Shown piece by piece: positions 43,956 to 52,482 of a stretch of DNA of 64,000 nucleotides. How positions within the stretch are numbered: the first letter of the stretch is position 1; each line of letters starts with the position of its first letter. Below the pieces are notes generated by a model. It had not been told where the DNA came from. It was given only the letters and a program-made list of their open reading frames with translations, and ran no database searches. This stretch comes from JAUWVG01 sp964633715 (GTDB lineage: Bacteria > Acidobacteriota > Aminicenantia > Aminicenantales > Aminicenantaceae), in contig CAZWHQ010000021.1 of assembly GCA_964633715.1 (NCBI GenBank), forward strand, positions 6,452 through 70,451, written 5' to 3'. The position numbers and the translations under genes were made by a program.

Positions 43956-45284
43956 ATGGTCAATTTGGTAGTTGTCGGCACCCAGTGGGGGGATGAAGGA
44001 AAGGGGAAAATCATTGATCTTCTCACACCTCCCTTCGATATTGTGGCTCGGTTCCAGGGCGGACACAATGCTGGTCACACTGTCTATTTCGAGGGAAAAA
44101 AAGTAATCCTCCATCTCATCCCTTCCGGAATTCTCCATTCTGATAAACTCTGCCTTATTGGGAATGGAGTTGTTATCGATCCGAAAGCTTTTCTTGATGA
44201 ACTCTCTTTTTTAAAGGATTTCGGGATAAATATTAAAAACAATCTTGTTCTCAGCAAGAATGCCCATCTTATATTTCCCTATCACTGTCAACTTGAAACC
44301 ATTAGCGAACAACGCAGAGGGGATAAAAAAATAGGGACAACATGCCGAGGGATTGGCCCTGCCTACATGGACAGAGTCGCTCGAAGGGGCATACGTGCCG
44401 GAGATCTCTTGAATCTGAGCATATTAGAAGAAAAAATCAAATCAAACGTAGAAGAATACAACATCTTTCTAGAGTTTTACGGCGAAAAAGGTCTTGATCC
44501 GGGAAAAATATTTGAGGAGTATTCAATTTATGCAGGTCAAATTCAAAAGTATATCAAGGATGTGTCTGTTATTCTCGATGAGCAGATTTCAAGAGGAAAG
44601 TCCGTTCTGTTTGAAGGCGCCCAAGGGACGCTGCTCGATATCGATTTTGGAACCTATCCCTATGTGACGTCCTCTAATTCGACTGTAGGAGGAGTGTGTA
44701 CCGGTTTAGGCGTAAGCCCGGACAAAATTGATGAAGTGTTAGGTATTACAAAAGCCTACACAACTCGAGTGGGAGGAGGCCCCTTCCCTACCGAAATGGG
44801 GGGAGAAATCGGGGCTTTTCTCCAGGAAAAGGGAAAGGAATTTGGTGCTACGACCGGGCGTCCAAGACGCTGTGGATGGTTTGACGCTTTTGGAGTAGCC
44901 TATGCCTGCCGGCTGAACGGCATCAAACATCTTGCTTTAACTAAGCCCGATGTTTTGGATAGTCTTGAAGAGTTGTCCGTATGTGTTGGATATAAACATA
45001 AGGGACAACGGCTGGGGGAGTATCCCTGCGAGAGTTGGATTCTATCAGAAGTTGAACCGGTCTATAAAAAAGTGCGGGGATGGAAAGAAACGCTCAATTC
45101 GGTTGAAGATTATGATTCTTTCCCTCAGGAGTTCAAAGATTATGTCCACCTTGTTGAAGATCTTGTTGAAGCGAACGTGTCCATTGTATCCACGGGTGTA
45201 GAGAGAGGAGATACTGTGTTTCGTGAGGATTTGGTACAGTCTTTTGTAGATTTAGAAAAAGTAAAAACTGGAGTGGGAATGTAA
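43956..45284 (+). CDS. purA: adenylosuccinate synthetase
   Basis: Makes adenylosuccinate from IMP and aspartate with GTP, in AMP synthesis. Motifs: GTQWGDEGKGK at the N-terminus (GTP site and catalytic Asp), GGHNAGHT, the IMP region GTTCRGIGPAYMDRVARRG, and TKPDVLD (guanine recognition). 442 residues, typical. An in-frame TTG lies 12 bases upstream, but ATG 43956 with GAGG in front matches the family start. Monocistronic as far as seen. Confidence 0.97.
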   Translation: MVNLVVVGTQWGDEGKGKIIDLLTPPFDIVARFQGGHNAGHTVYFEGKKVILHLIPSGILHSDKLCLIGNGVVIDPKAFLDELSFLKDFGINIKNNLVLSKNAHLIFPYHCQLETISEQRRGDKKIGTTCRGIGPAYMDRVARRGIRAGDLLNLSILEEKIKSNVEEYNIFLEFYGEKGLDPGKIFEEYSIYAGQIQKYIKDVSVILDEQISRGKSVLFEGAQGTLLDIDFGTYPYVTSSNSTVGGVCTGLGVSPDKIDEVLGITKAYTTRVGGGPFPTEMGGEIGAFLQEKGKEFGATTGRPRRCGWFDAFGVAYACRLNGIKHLALTKPDVLDSLEELSVCVGYKHKGQRLGEYPCESWILSEVEPVYKKVRGWKETLNSVEDYDSFPQEFKDYVHLVEDLVEANVSIVSTGVERGDTVFREDLVQSFVDLEKVKTGVGM

Positions 45285-45288
45285 AAGG

Positions 45289-45331
45289 CCCCTGGCCTGT
45301 AATTCATTTAAAGCAGGGGACTCTTTAGAGT
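45289..45331 (+). terminator. two hairpins between purA and the sigma-54 activator gene
   Basis: CCCCTG (45289-45294) pairs with CAGGGG (45314-45319), followed directly by the palindrome ACTCT-TT-AGAGT (45320-45331), which ends one base before ATG 45333. The first stem may end purA transcription, though no T-tract follows. The second could mask the start of the next gene, which lacks a clear Shine-Dalgarno sequence. Confidence 0.4.
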
Positions 45332-45332
45332 T

Positions 45333-47351
45333 ATGACAAAAAAATCCGGATTGATAAACCGGGAGGAAACGCCTTCTGAATCATTAGAGAATTTTGATAT
45401 TCTCTGCCAAGTTTCAGAAAAAATATCACATCTTTCTGATTTGAAAACCACGCTGGATGAAATCCTGGCTTTTCTTCCCAATGTTACAGAATGCCATCAT
45501 CTTGCTATCAGAATCATTGATTCTTCCGGCAATATCCCAATTTATTCCCAGTTCGGATTGGAGAAGAAATTTATGGAATCCGAACATTGGGTGACGATGA
45601 AGGACTGCCTGTGTGGATATGTCGCTAAGGGGGATGTTGACAGAGATCTTCCTTTTATTACAGATTTCGGATCATTTTACACGAATTCCATGAGTCTTCT
45701 CAATGCAAATATTCGAAAGCATAAACATCGACTAGAGGCCCTCACTCTCAGGAATGTGTGCCAGAACTGCGGATATGAATCTGTAGCCATTATTCCTGTG
45801 AAGATCCAAGAAAAAATCATCGCGGAACTTTATCTTTCTGATGAAAGAAAGGATCTATTTCCTTTGCAAAAAGTCAAGTTTTTTGAAAAGTTGAGCACCC
45901 AAATTGGCATTGCCATCCACAATTCGCAGCTGTATTCCTCTCTTATAGATTCACAGAAAAAAGTCATGGATCTTTTCGATTCGGCATCGATAGGAATTAT
46001 TGAGCTGGATACAAAGGGGACTGTTCTTCAGATCAATCAGAAAGGTGCCAGCCTATTCGGATATTCAAATCCGAAAAAATTGTTGGATAACGCTGTCAGA
46101 ATGAATGAACTCAATCTGGACGAGGAGAGCTGGGACAGCTTTATTGAAGATGTTGACCAAAAAGGTGCTGTGGTCAACCGTGTGATTCAATTTCAAACCG
46201 GGCAACAAAACATGTTTCTTGAAATGTCCTTAAAATCCATCACTGATAAGAAGAAGAACACAATTGGATATCGAGGCACATTCCACGATGTCACTGACAG
46301 CGTGAGACTTGAAGAAGAGAGGCTAAACAAGGCCAAGACAGAATCCCTGAAAAACAGGTATTATCAAGAAACCCAAATTCTGAAAGATGAGCTAAAATCT
46401 AATTATCCTTTCGAGGAGATGATTGGAACGAGCCGACCCATTCAGGAGGTTAAAAAAGCCATCCAACAGGTGGCGCCCACAGATACAACAGTGCTGATAA
46501 AAGGCGAAACAGGAACTGGAAAGGAATTGGTTGCTCGTTATATTCATGAACTCAGTTTACGGAAAGACAGAATATTGGTAAAAGTTAATTGTGCGGCTTT
46601 ATCCGAAGGTTTGATAGCATCAGAGTTGTTCGGGCACGAGAAGGGAGCATTTACAGGGGCCATTCAGAAGAGGCTTGGCCGGTTTGAATATGCAGATAAA
46701 GCCACAATTTTCTTGGATGAAATAGGTGATTTACCCCTAGAAACACAGGCCATGCTCTTGAGGGCACTTCAGGATGGAGAATTTGAAAGAGTTGGGAGTT
46801 CAAAGACCATCAAGATTGATGTCCGACTGCTGGCAGCGACAAACAGAGACTTGAGTCTTCTCGTTCAAGAGAAAAAATTCAGGCAGGATCTGTTTTTTCG
46901 ATTGAATGTTTTTCCAATAGATGTTCCTCCTCTTAGGGATAGACGTGAAGACATTCCTCTTTTGGCCGCCTATTATATTGAGCAGTTTGGGAGAAAACTG
47001 GGGAAAAAAATTGATCGTGTCAAAGAAGAAACCATGCAGATTTTTTTAGACTATTCCTGGCCTGGCAATGTCCGGGAATTGCAGAACATCATAGAACATG
47101 GGTTGGTCATCTCGAAAAAAGGCATTCTTGAAATATCTGATGCCTACTTTAGGCAAACCCCGGGAGGGAAAAAAGCAGCAAAACTTCTTCCCATGGATGA
47201 GTTTGAGAAACACTACATCATCGAAGTGCTTCGTTTTACTCAGGGAGCGATTTATGGAGATGGGGGCGCAGCCAGTATTTTAGGCATGAAACCTTCGACA
47301 CTCCAGAGCCGAATGAAAAAACTGGCTATAGACAGAACACAATACAAGTAG
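45333..47351 (+). CDS. sigma-54-dependent transcriptional activator with GAF and PAS domains
   Basis: 672 residues. An N-terminal GAF-like sensor (about 30-205) contains five cysteines in two short stretches (CLCGYV; CQNCGY), which might bind a metal or heme. A PAS domain follows (about 210-325), then the AAA+ domain with Walker A GETGTGKELVARY, an intact GAFTGA loop in GHEKGAFTGAIQ, Walker B IFLDEIGDL, and a Fis-type helix-turn-helix at the end. It activates RNA polymerase bound with sigma-54. A sigma-54 promoter and a palindrome lie just downstream, before the 2-oxoacid oxidoreductase genes, its probable target. Confidence 0.92.
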   Translation: MTKKSGLINREETPSESLENFDILCQVSEKISHLSDLKTTLDEILAFLPNVTECHHLAIRIIDSSGNIPIYSQFGLEKKFMESEHWVTMKDCLCGYVAKGDVDRDLPFITDFGSFYTNSMSLLNANIRKHKHRLEALTLRNVCQNCGYESVAIIPVKIQEKIIAELYLSDERKDLFPLQKVKFFEKLSTQIGIAIHNSQLYSSLIDSQKKVMDLFDSASIGIIELDTKGTVLQINQKGASLFGYSNPKKLLDNAVRMNELNLDEESWDSFIEDVDQKGAVVNRVIQFQTGQQNMFLEMSLKSITDKKKNTIGYRGTFHDVTDSVRLEEERLNKAKTESLKNRYYQETQILKDELKSNYPFEEMIGTSRPIQEVKKAIQQVAPTDTTVLIKGETGTGKELVARYIHELSLRKDRILVKVNCAALSEGLIASELFGHEKGAFTGAIQKRLGRFEYADKATIFLDEIGDLPLETQAMLLRALQDGEFERVGSSKTIKIDVRLLAATNRDLSLLVQEKKFRQDLFFRLNVFPIDVPPLRDRREDIPLLAAYYIEQFGRKLGKKIDRVKEETMQIFLDYSWPGNVRELQNIIEHGLVISKKGILEISDAYFRQTPGGKKAAKLLPMDEFEKHYIIEVLRFTQGAIYGDGGAASILGMKPSTLQSRMKKLAIDRTQYK

Positions 47352-47370
47352 GGCGAGAATAGTATCAGCG

Positions 47371-47399
47371 GGAAACCACCGATATATCGGTGACTTTCC
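47371..47399 (+). promoter_or_regulatory. palindrome upstream of the sigma-54 promoter, candidate activator-binding site
   Basis: CACCGATATATCGGTG (47377-47392) is a perfect 16-base palindrome, flanked by GGAAA and TTTCC that extend the symmetry. It lies 118-133 bases upstream of the sigma-54 promoter at 47510, a normal distance for an enhancer site. It might instead be a hairpin ending the activator gene, but no T-run follows. Confidence 0.6.
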
Positions 47400-47509
47400 A
47401 TTCGAATAGTGTTAGTATGGGCAGTGAGTTGATTTGGTTTCCCTGTTGTACATTTTTAATTTCAGGGGTGATTTTAAATTCAGATAATTTTTTATTTGAA
47501 TGACCGAAA

Positions 47510-47525
47510 TGGTACGGATATTGCT
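47510..47525 (+). promoter_or_regulatory. sigma-54 (RpoN) promoter
   Basis: TGGTACG, four bases, then TTGCT: the -24 GG and -12 GC dinucleotides are exactly 10 bases apart, with only one change from the TGGCACG consensus. Transcription would start near 47536, 40 bases before the start codon of the oxidoreductase alpha gene. Confidence 0.8.
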
Positions 47526-47575
47526 TAAGTAAATAGATATGAAATGAGATTTTTGTGGACGGACAAAAATAGAGC

Positions 47576-49333
47576 ATGAATATAATGATCAAAGATATTT
47601 CGATTATGATTGCCGGACAGGCCGGTGATGGAGTTCTTTTTACGGGAAATGTTCTGGCAAAAATCTTAAAAAAGGAAGGATGGGAAGTGGCCACGTCCAG
47701 GTATTTCCCTTCTAACATCAGAGGAGAACCTACACAGTATACAATTCGCGCAAGCCAAAAGAAGGTTTTTGGCCTCGGGAATGAGATCGATGTTCTCCTC
47801 TCTTTTGACTGCGCATCAATCATTAAAAATTCAAAATTGGTGGCCCAAGGCGGGCTCGTGCTCTGTGATGGAGAAGAATTAAGCCGTCTTGAACCAAAGC
47901 ACAGAAAAGGAAAAACATTCCATAGGTTTCCCCTTAAAATTTTAGCCAGGAAAAATTTTAAAAACGAAATTTTCAAGAACATGATTGCCCTTGGAGCACT
48001 GTGTTATATTCTTGATCTCAATTTCAGGATCGTCGAGCGTATCATCATAGACGCTTTTATGAAAAGAAAAGGGAAGGACATCGTCCGGATGAATATCGAT
48101 GCCTTAAATCTGGGTTGTGAACAGGCCCTGCTGACTGTGGAAAAGTCCGAACGGCATAAACTTGTAAAGAAAAAGAATAAAGGCAAGATGTTTATTTCGG
48201 GCGACGAAGCCATAGCGGTGGGAGCTCTTGCTGCGGGCTGTCGTTTTTTTGCAGCTTATCCCATCTGCCCTGCGACTGAGATCTGGCAGTGGCTGGCTCT
48301 TCACTTCCCCCAATTTAATGGAATCGTTGTTCAGACAGAAGATGAACTTGCGGCGATCAATATGGCTCTTGGTGCATCCTATGCGGGAACACGAGCCATG
48401 ACATCCACTTCTGGCCCGGGTGGATCTTTGATGATGGAAAGTTATGGATTGTCAGGGATGGCTGAGATTCCTATTGTCATTGTTGATGTCCAACGTGTCG
48501 GCCCGAGCACGGGAATGCCGACAAAAACTGAACAGTCCGATTTAAACCAGTGGATCTATGGGTCTCATGGTGAATTTCCGCGAATTATCCTCTCTCCTGG
48601 CACGGTCGAGGAGTGTTTTGAATTTACGACCAAAGCCTTCAATTTGGCCGAAAAGTACCAGGTTCCGGTCGTCATTCTGACTGAGCAGGATTTTGGACAA
48701 AACTATAGAACCGTGAAAAAATTTGATTTATCCAAAATAAACATTGACCGGGGAAAACTCCTCTCGGAAGAAGACTTGAAAAAGATTAAACATTACAAGA
48801 GATATGCCTTTACCGCAAACGGCATCTCACCCCGCGCGCTTCCATCCATGAAAAACGGCATCCATATGGTGGAAGGCAATGAACATGATGAATCAGGCCA
48901 AAGAGATGAGGATCCTGAAAATCGAACTCGGATGATGCAGAAACGGATGAAAAAGATCTCCGGATCACAAAAGGATATGATTCCGCCCAAACTCTGGGGG
49001 AATAAGCAAGCCACTGTTGGCATTATCGGTTTTGGGTCGACTCTCGGACCCATTGTTGAAGCCATCGAAGAACTCGGAGATTTAAATATTAGTGCTAAAA
49101 ATCTTCAAATTCGAACGGTCTGGCCTTTTCCAGTCAAATCTGTGGATGATTTTGTCCAGAGCTGTGAATCTGTTTTTGTCGTTGAAAATAATTATACCGG
49201 CCAGCTTCTTAACCTGATTCTCAGTCAAGTAAAGCCCAAAACCAGGATGGAAAAAATTTCAAATTATTCGAGCGTGGCCTTTCGGCCAATCGATATCTCC
49301 AGCCAAATAAAGAGAGCTCTACAGAATGTTTAA
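47576..49333 (+). CDS. 2-oxoacid:ferredoxin oxidoreductase, fused gamma-alpha subunit
   Basis: 585 residues. The N-terminal gamma domain starts near ISIMIAGQAGDGVLFTG and includes SNIRGEPTQYTIR. The alpha (pyrimidine-binding) domain begins about residue 205 (SGDEAIAVGALAAG) and contains TSTSGPGGSLMMES and TKTEQSDL. With the beta subunit encoded next it oxidatively decarboxylates a 2-oxoacid to an acyl-CoA, reducing ferredoxin; 2-oxoglutarate or keto acids from amino acids are plausible substrates. A second ATG at 47585 is possible. It is preceded by a sigma-54 promoter. Confidence 0.93.
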   Translation: MNIMIKDISIMIAGQAGDGVLFTGNVLAKILKKEGWEVATSRYFPSNIRGEPTQYTIRASQKKVFGLGNEIDVLLSFDCASIIKNSKLVAQGGLVLCDGEELSRLEPKHRKGKTFHRFPLKILARKNFKNEIFKNMIALGALCYILDLNFRIVERIIIDAFMKRKGKDIVRMNIDALNLGCEQALLTVEKSERHKLVKKKNKGKMFISGDEAIAVGALAAGCRFFAAYPICPATEIWQWLALHFPQFNGIVVQTEDELAAINMALGASYAGTRAMTSTSGPGGSLMMESYGLSGMAEIPIVIVDVQRVGPSTGMPTKTEQSDLNQWIYGSHGEFPRIILSPGTVEECFEFTTKAFNLAEKYQVPVVILTEQDFGQNYRTVKKFDLSKINIDRGKLLSEEDLKKIKHYKRYAFTANGISPRALPSMKNGIHMVEGNEHDESGQRDEDPENRTRMMQKRMKKISGSQKDMIPPKLWGNKQATVGIIGFGSTLGPIVEAIEELGDLNISAKNLQIRTVWPFPVKSVDDFVQSCESVFVVENNYTGQLLNLILSQVKPKTRMEKISNYSSVAFRPIDISSQIKRALQNV

Positions 49334-50186
49334 ACTGGAAGACTATCATCTTCAAGATCCTACCTGGTGTCGGGGCTGCGGCCTTTACGGCCTCTTTTCA
49401 TCACTCAAAAAGGCCGCCTTTGCTCTTAAAATCAAACCAGAGAAGATGAGCATTGTCACGGGGATTGGATGTCACGGCCGATTGAACAGCTATTTTAATG
49501 CTTATGGATTTCATTCGCTGCATGGAAGAGCTCTTCCCATTGCGCAGGGCGTAAAGCTCGCCAACACCGGACTTTCTGTTGTTGGTGTCAGTGGAGATGG
49601 AGATGCCTATTCCATAGGGCTTGGGCATTTTATCCATTCCCTCAGAAGGAACATCGATCTGACATACATCGTCGTCAACAACAGAATTTACGGATTGACC
49701 CAGGGACAAACGTCTCCCACTAGCCGCTTGAATTTTGTCTCCCATTCCACTCCCTTTGGAGCTAAAGAGCTGCCGCTTGAAGGTCCACAAATGGCGCTTG
49801 CTGCCAATGGATCATTTATTGCCCGGGGATTTTCAGGCGCACCTCAGCAACTGGCCAAACTTATCGAAGCCGGATTGAGACATAAAGGTTTTTCTCTTGT
49901 GGAAGTTTTTAGTCCTTGTGTGACACACAACAAGATGGATACATACCAGTGGTTTAAATCCCACATTTTTGATGTGGACGAAGATCCTGCCTACGATCCC
50001 ACTGATAAAAATAGAGTCTGGGAAGTTTTTTCGAAACACACAGACAAACTCCCTGTGGGTTTGATTTACAGGGAAGCCCGGCCCATTTTCGAAGAACTTT
50101 CACTGCCCTCTAAAACACCGCTGGCCTTTCTGGATCTGGTTCCGGAATCCGAAAAGATAGAAAAAATCTTGGAAAAATTTGAATGA
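49326..50186 (+). CDS. 2-oxoacid:ferredoxin oxidoreductase, beta subunit
   Basis: 286 residues, thiamine diphosphate-binding subunit. Motifs: DPTWCRGCGLYG at the N-terminus, GIGCHGRLNSY, the TPP motif GDGDAYSIGLGHF through VVNNRIYGLTQGQTSPTS. The gene overlaps the alpha gene by 8 bases. KorB-type subunits of this size hold one 4Fe-4S cluster through cysteines including the first two listed and a later one in SPCVTHNK. No separate delta ferredoxin subunit is present. Confidence 0.94.
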   Translation: MFKLEDYHLQDPTWCRGCGLYGLFSSLKKAAFALKIKPEKMSIVTGIGCHGRLNSYFNAYGFHSLHGRALPIAQGVKLANTGLSVVGVSGDGDAYSIGLGHFIHSLRRNIDLTYIVVNNRIYGLTQGQTSPTSRLNFVSHSTPFGAKELPLEGPQMALAANGSFIARGFSGAPQQLAKLIEAGLRHKGFSLVEVFSPCVTHNKMDTYQWFKSHIFDVDEDPAYDPTDKNRVWEVFSKHTDKLPVGLIYREARPIFEELSLPSKTPLAFLDLVPESEKIEKILEKFE

Positions 50187-50231
50187 TATACTACATTATG
50201 TGTTTATCCTAACCAAAAGGAGGTAAGGACA

Positions 50232-50450
50232 ATGAAAGAAAAAGTTGAAAAATCTCTGGAAAAAATTCGCCCCTCACTTAAAGCCGATGGCGGTGATGTA
50301 GAGCTTGTTGATGTCGAGGACGGAATCGTTAAGGTCCGGTTGACAGGAGCCTGCGGCGGTTGCCCCATGTCTCAGATGACCTTAAAAATGGGCATTGAGA
50401 GGATTTTGAAAAAAGATATTCCTGAAATCAAGGAAGTTGTATCTGTCTGA
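50232..50450 (+). CDS. NifU C-terminal domain-like Fe-S protein
   Basis: 72 residues. The Fe-S binding CGGCPMSQMTLK motif (CxxC) and the GGDVELVDVEDGIVKVRLTG core define the NifU C-terminal (Nfu) domain, which carries a 4Fe-4S cluster to target proteins. AAGGAGG stands before its ATG. It opens a series of closely spaced genes on Fe-S assembly: the desulfurase homologue begins 5 bases after its stop. Confidence 0.94.
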   Translation: MKEKVEKSLEKIRPSLKADGGDVELVDVEDGIVKVRLTGACGGCPMSQMTLKMGIERILKKDIPEIKEVVSV

Positions 50451-50455
50451 AGACC

Positions 50456-51622
50456 ATGAGAAATACTTATTTTGATCATATTGCGGCCACCCCTCTGCTC
50501 CCGGAGGTGTTGGAATCTATGCGTCCTTTTTTAAAGGAAAACTACGGGAATCCGCAAAGCCTGCATTCATCAGGCCAGGCGGCCCTCCAGGGCATTGAGA
50601 ACGCCAGGGAACATGTGGCGGAATTGATCAATGCTGAACCTTCTGAAATCTTCTTCACGTCCAGCGGTTCGGAATCCAATAATTTTGTGATTAAGGGTTT
50701 TAGCCTGGCTCAAAAAAGCCGCGGGAACCAAATTGCTGTTTCAGCTGTGGAGCATCAGTCCGTTCTTCATTCGGTCAAATACCTTGAACACATGGGAATG
50801 AAATCAGCGGAAATTCCTGTGGACAAGTTTGGTCTTGTCAATCCCGATGATTTGGAAACAATTCTCACTCCTGAAACGATCTTGGTTTCTGTAATGATGG
50901 CCAACGGTGAAGTCGGCACTATTCAACCCATCAAAGAGATTGCAGAATTTTGCGCGGCAAAGGGTATCCTTTTTCACACAGATGCTGTAGCCGCAGTAGG
51001 AAATATTCCTGTGGATGTTAAAGAATTAGGTGTTGATGCTTTAAGCCTTGCTGGAAATCAATTTTATGGGCCTAAAGGAACGGCTGCCCTTTATGTCAAA
51101 AAGGGCAAAAGAATCCTTCCCTTTATCGATGGTGGAATCCAGGAAAAAGGACGGAGAGCCGGCACTGAAGACGTTGCAGGAATCGTAGGGTTAGGTCGAG
51201 CGGCCGAGATCGCCGCTGAAGACATGCTGGAGAGAGCTGACAAAGCTTTGCCTTTAAGAGACAGACTTCTTCACGGCCTTCCTGAGAAGGTGGATAAAGT
51301 GGTTGTTACCGGCCATCCAGAGAAGAGGCTCCCTTTTCATGCAAGTTTTTGTGTCGAATTTGTCGAAGGGGAGTCCATGTTGCTCAATCTGGATATGAAC
51401 GGTATCGCTGTTTCCAGTGGATCGGCATGTACATCGAGAGCCTTAAAAGCCTCACATGTGCTTTTGGCCATGGGTCTCGACCATACTCTTGCCCAAGGTT
51501 CGCTGGTTTTTAGTCTTATACAAGAAAATACTATGGAAGATATCGAATATCTGCTCGAAATCTTTCCTCCAGTTATAGATAAGCTGAGACGGATGTCTCC
51601 CATCTATCCTGGAGATCAATAG
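50456..51622 (+). CDS. cysteine desulfurase homologue lacking the PLP lysine
   Basis: 388 residues of the NifS/IscS class V aminotransferase fold. Conserved: N-terminal YFDHIAATPL, GSESNNFVIKG, the PLP-stacking His in AVEHQSVL, HTDAV, and the mobile-loop cysteine (Cys325 in SGSACTSRA). The lysine that holds PLP, normally in SAHKFYGPKG, is replaced: the site reads LAGNQFYGPKG, with Gln202 at the lysine position. The glutamine of the family HxDAxQ motif is Ala. As the fold and Cys are kept, it may pass on sulfur without freeing it from cysteine. Archaeoglobus fulgidus IscS also lacks this lysine. Confidence 0.9.
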   Translation: MRNTYFDHIAATPLLPEVLESMRPFLKENYGNPQSLHSSGQAALQGIENAREHVAELINAEPSEIFFTSSGSESNNFVIKGFSLAQKSRGNQIAVSAVEHQSVLHSVKYLEHMGMKSAEIPVDKFGLVNPDDLETILTPETILVSVMMANGEVGTIQPIKEIAEFCAAKGILFHTDAVAAVGNIPVDVKELGVDALSLAGNQFYGPKGTAALYVKKGKRILPFIDGGIQEKGRRAGTEDVAGIVGLGRAAEIAAEDMLERADKALPLRDRLLHGLPEKVDKVVVTGHPEKRLPFHASFCVEFVEGESMLLNLDMNGIAVSSGSACTSRALKASHVLLAMGLDHTLAQGSLVFSLIQENTMEDIEYLLEIFPPVIDKLRRMSPIYPGDQ

Positions 51623-51632
51623 GAGAAAAGTC

Positions 51633-52205
51633 ATGATATATTCTGATAAAGTCATGGATCACTTCCAGAATCCACGCAATGTGGGTACGATCGAAGATGC
51701 CGATGGAAAGGGAAAAGTCGGAAATCCGGTGTGCGGAGACATGATGGAATTCACGATTAAGGTCAAAGACGACCGGATTACAGATGTTAAATTTAAAACA
51801 TTTGGTTGTGGGGCCGCTATAGCTGTCTCCAGCATTGTGAGCGAAATGGCCATGGGAAAAACACTGGATGAGGCCATGAAAATAACCAATAAGCAGGTGG
51901 CCGAGGAATTGGGGGGGCTTCCCAAAAACAAACTTCACTGTTCCAATTTAGGGGCGGATGCTCTTCACGCGGCCATTGAAAACTATAGAGACATTACCAA
52001 AGGTGTTGTTGAGGAAGGCACTCCCAAACAAGTGAAAGAGAAGGAAGAGTGCTCCTGCCCCTACTGTGATGAAATCCTGGAAGAAGCGAAGGGATTCTGC
52101 AAAGGATGTCATATCGAACTGGTCGAATGCCCTGAATGTGGCGATCCTATAAACAAAAAGGACAACGAATGCCTGCACTGCGGAGCAACAAATATAAGAG
52201 TTTAG
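51633..52205 (+). CDS. IscU-type Fe-S scaffold fused to a zinc-ribbon tail
   Basis: 190 residues. Residues about 1-125 are an IscU/NifU-N scaffold with the three cluster cysteines in NPVCGDMM, FGCGAAIA and HCSNLGADAL and the conserved Asp in GD. The last 55 residues hold about ten cysteines in CxxC-type pairs (CSCPYCDE, CKGC, CPECGD, CLHCGA), a double zinc ribbon or rubredoxin-like tail not found in ordinary IscU. A function of the tail in metal delivery or protein binding is inferred. It begins 10 bases after the desulfurase homologue. Confidence 0.9.
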   Translation: MIYSDKVMDHFQNPRNVGTIEDADGKGKVGNPVCGDMMEFTIKVKDDRITDVKFKTFGCGAAIAVSSIVSEMAMGKTLDEAMKITNKQVAEELGGLPKNKLHCSNLGADALHAAIENYRDITKGVVEEGTPKQVKEKEECSCPYCDEILEEAKGFCKGCHIELVECPECGDPINKKDNECLHCGATNIRV

Positions 52206-52230
52206 TTATACAGCCGCAGAGGACGTCAAA

Positions 52231-52473
52231 ATGGATACACCAGAAGCCGATGACATCTTAGATTGTTTCGGACTCCTGTGCCCGATGCCCATAATCCAGA
52301 CTGCACAGAAAATTAAAAATATGAAAATCGGAGATGTCCTGGAGGTGATTTCTACAGACAAGGGGATCAAAGAGGACATGCCGGCTTGGTGCAGGCAGAC
52401 TGGTCAGGAATTTTTAGGAGTTATCGAAGAAGAGGATGTGTTTAAAGCCTTTGTCAGAAAAGTCAAAGAGTGA
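52231..52473 (+). CDS. TusA-family sulfur carrier protein
   Basis: 80 residues with the LDCFGLLCPMPII signature; the first Cys of CPxP normally carries the persulfide. TusA proteins relay sulfur from a desulfurase or rhodanese to tRNA thiolation, molybdopterin synthesis or sulfur oxidation. Here the position behind the IscU-like scaffold suggests relay to Fe-S assembly or to the altered desulfurase. Second cysteine in PAWCRQTG. Confidence 0.93.
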   Translation: MDTPEADDILDCFGLLCPMPIIQTAQKIKNMKIGDVLEVISTDKGIKEDMPAWCRQTGQEFLGVIEEEDVFKAFVRKVKE

Positions 52474-52482
52474 TGTGGTCAA

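Noticed and set aside
47377..47392. Palindrome as simple terminator of the activator gene
   Set aside because: No T-run on either side and only about 26 bases after the stop; enhancer site is favoured by its distance to the sigma-54 promoter, though not proven.
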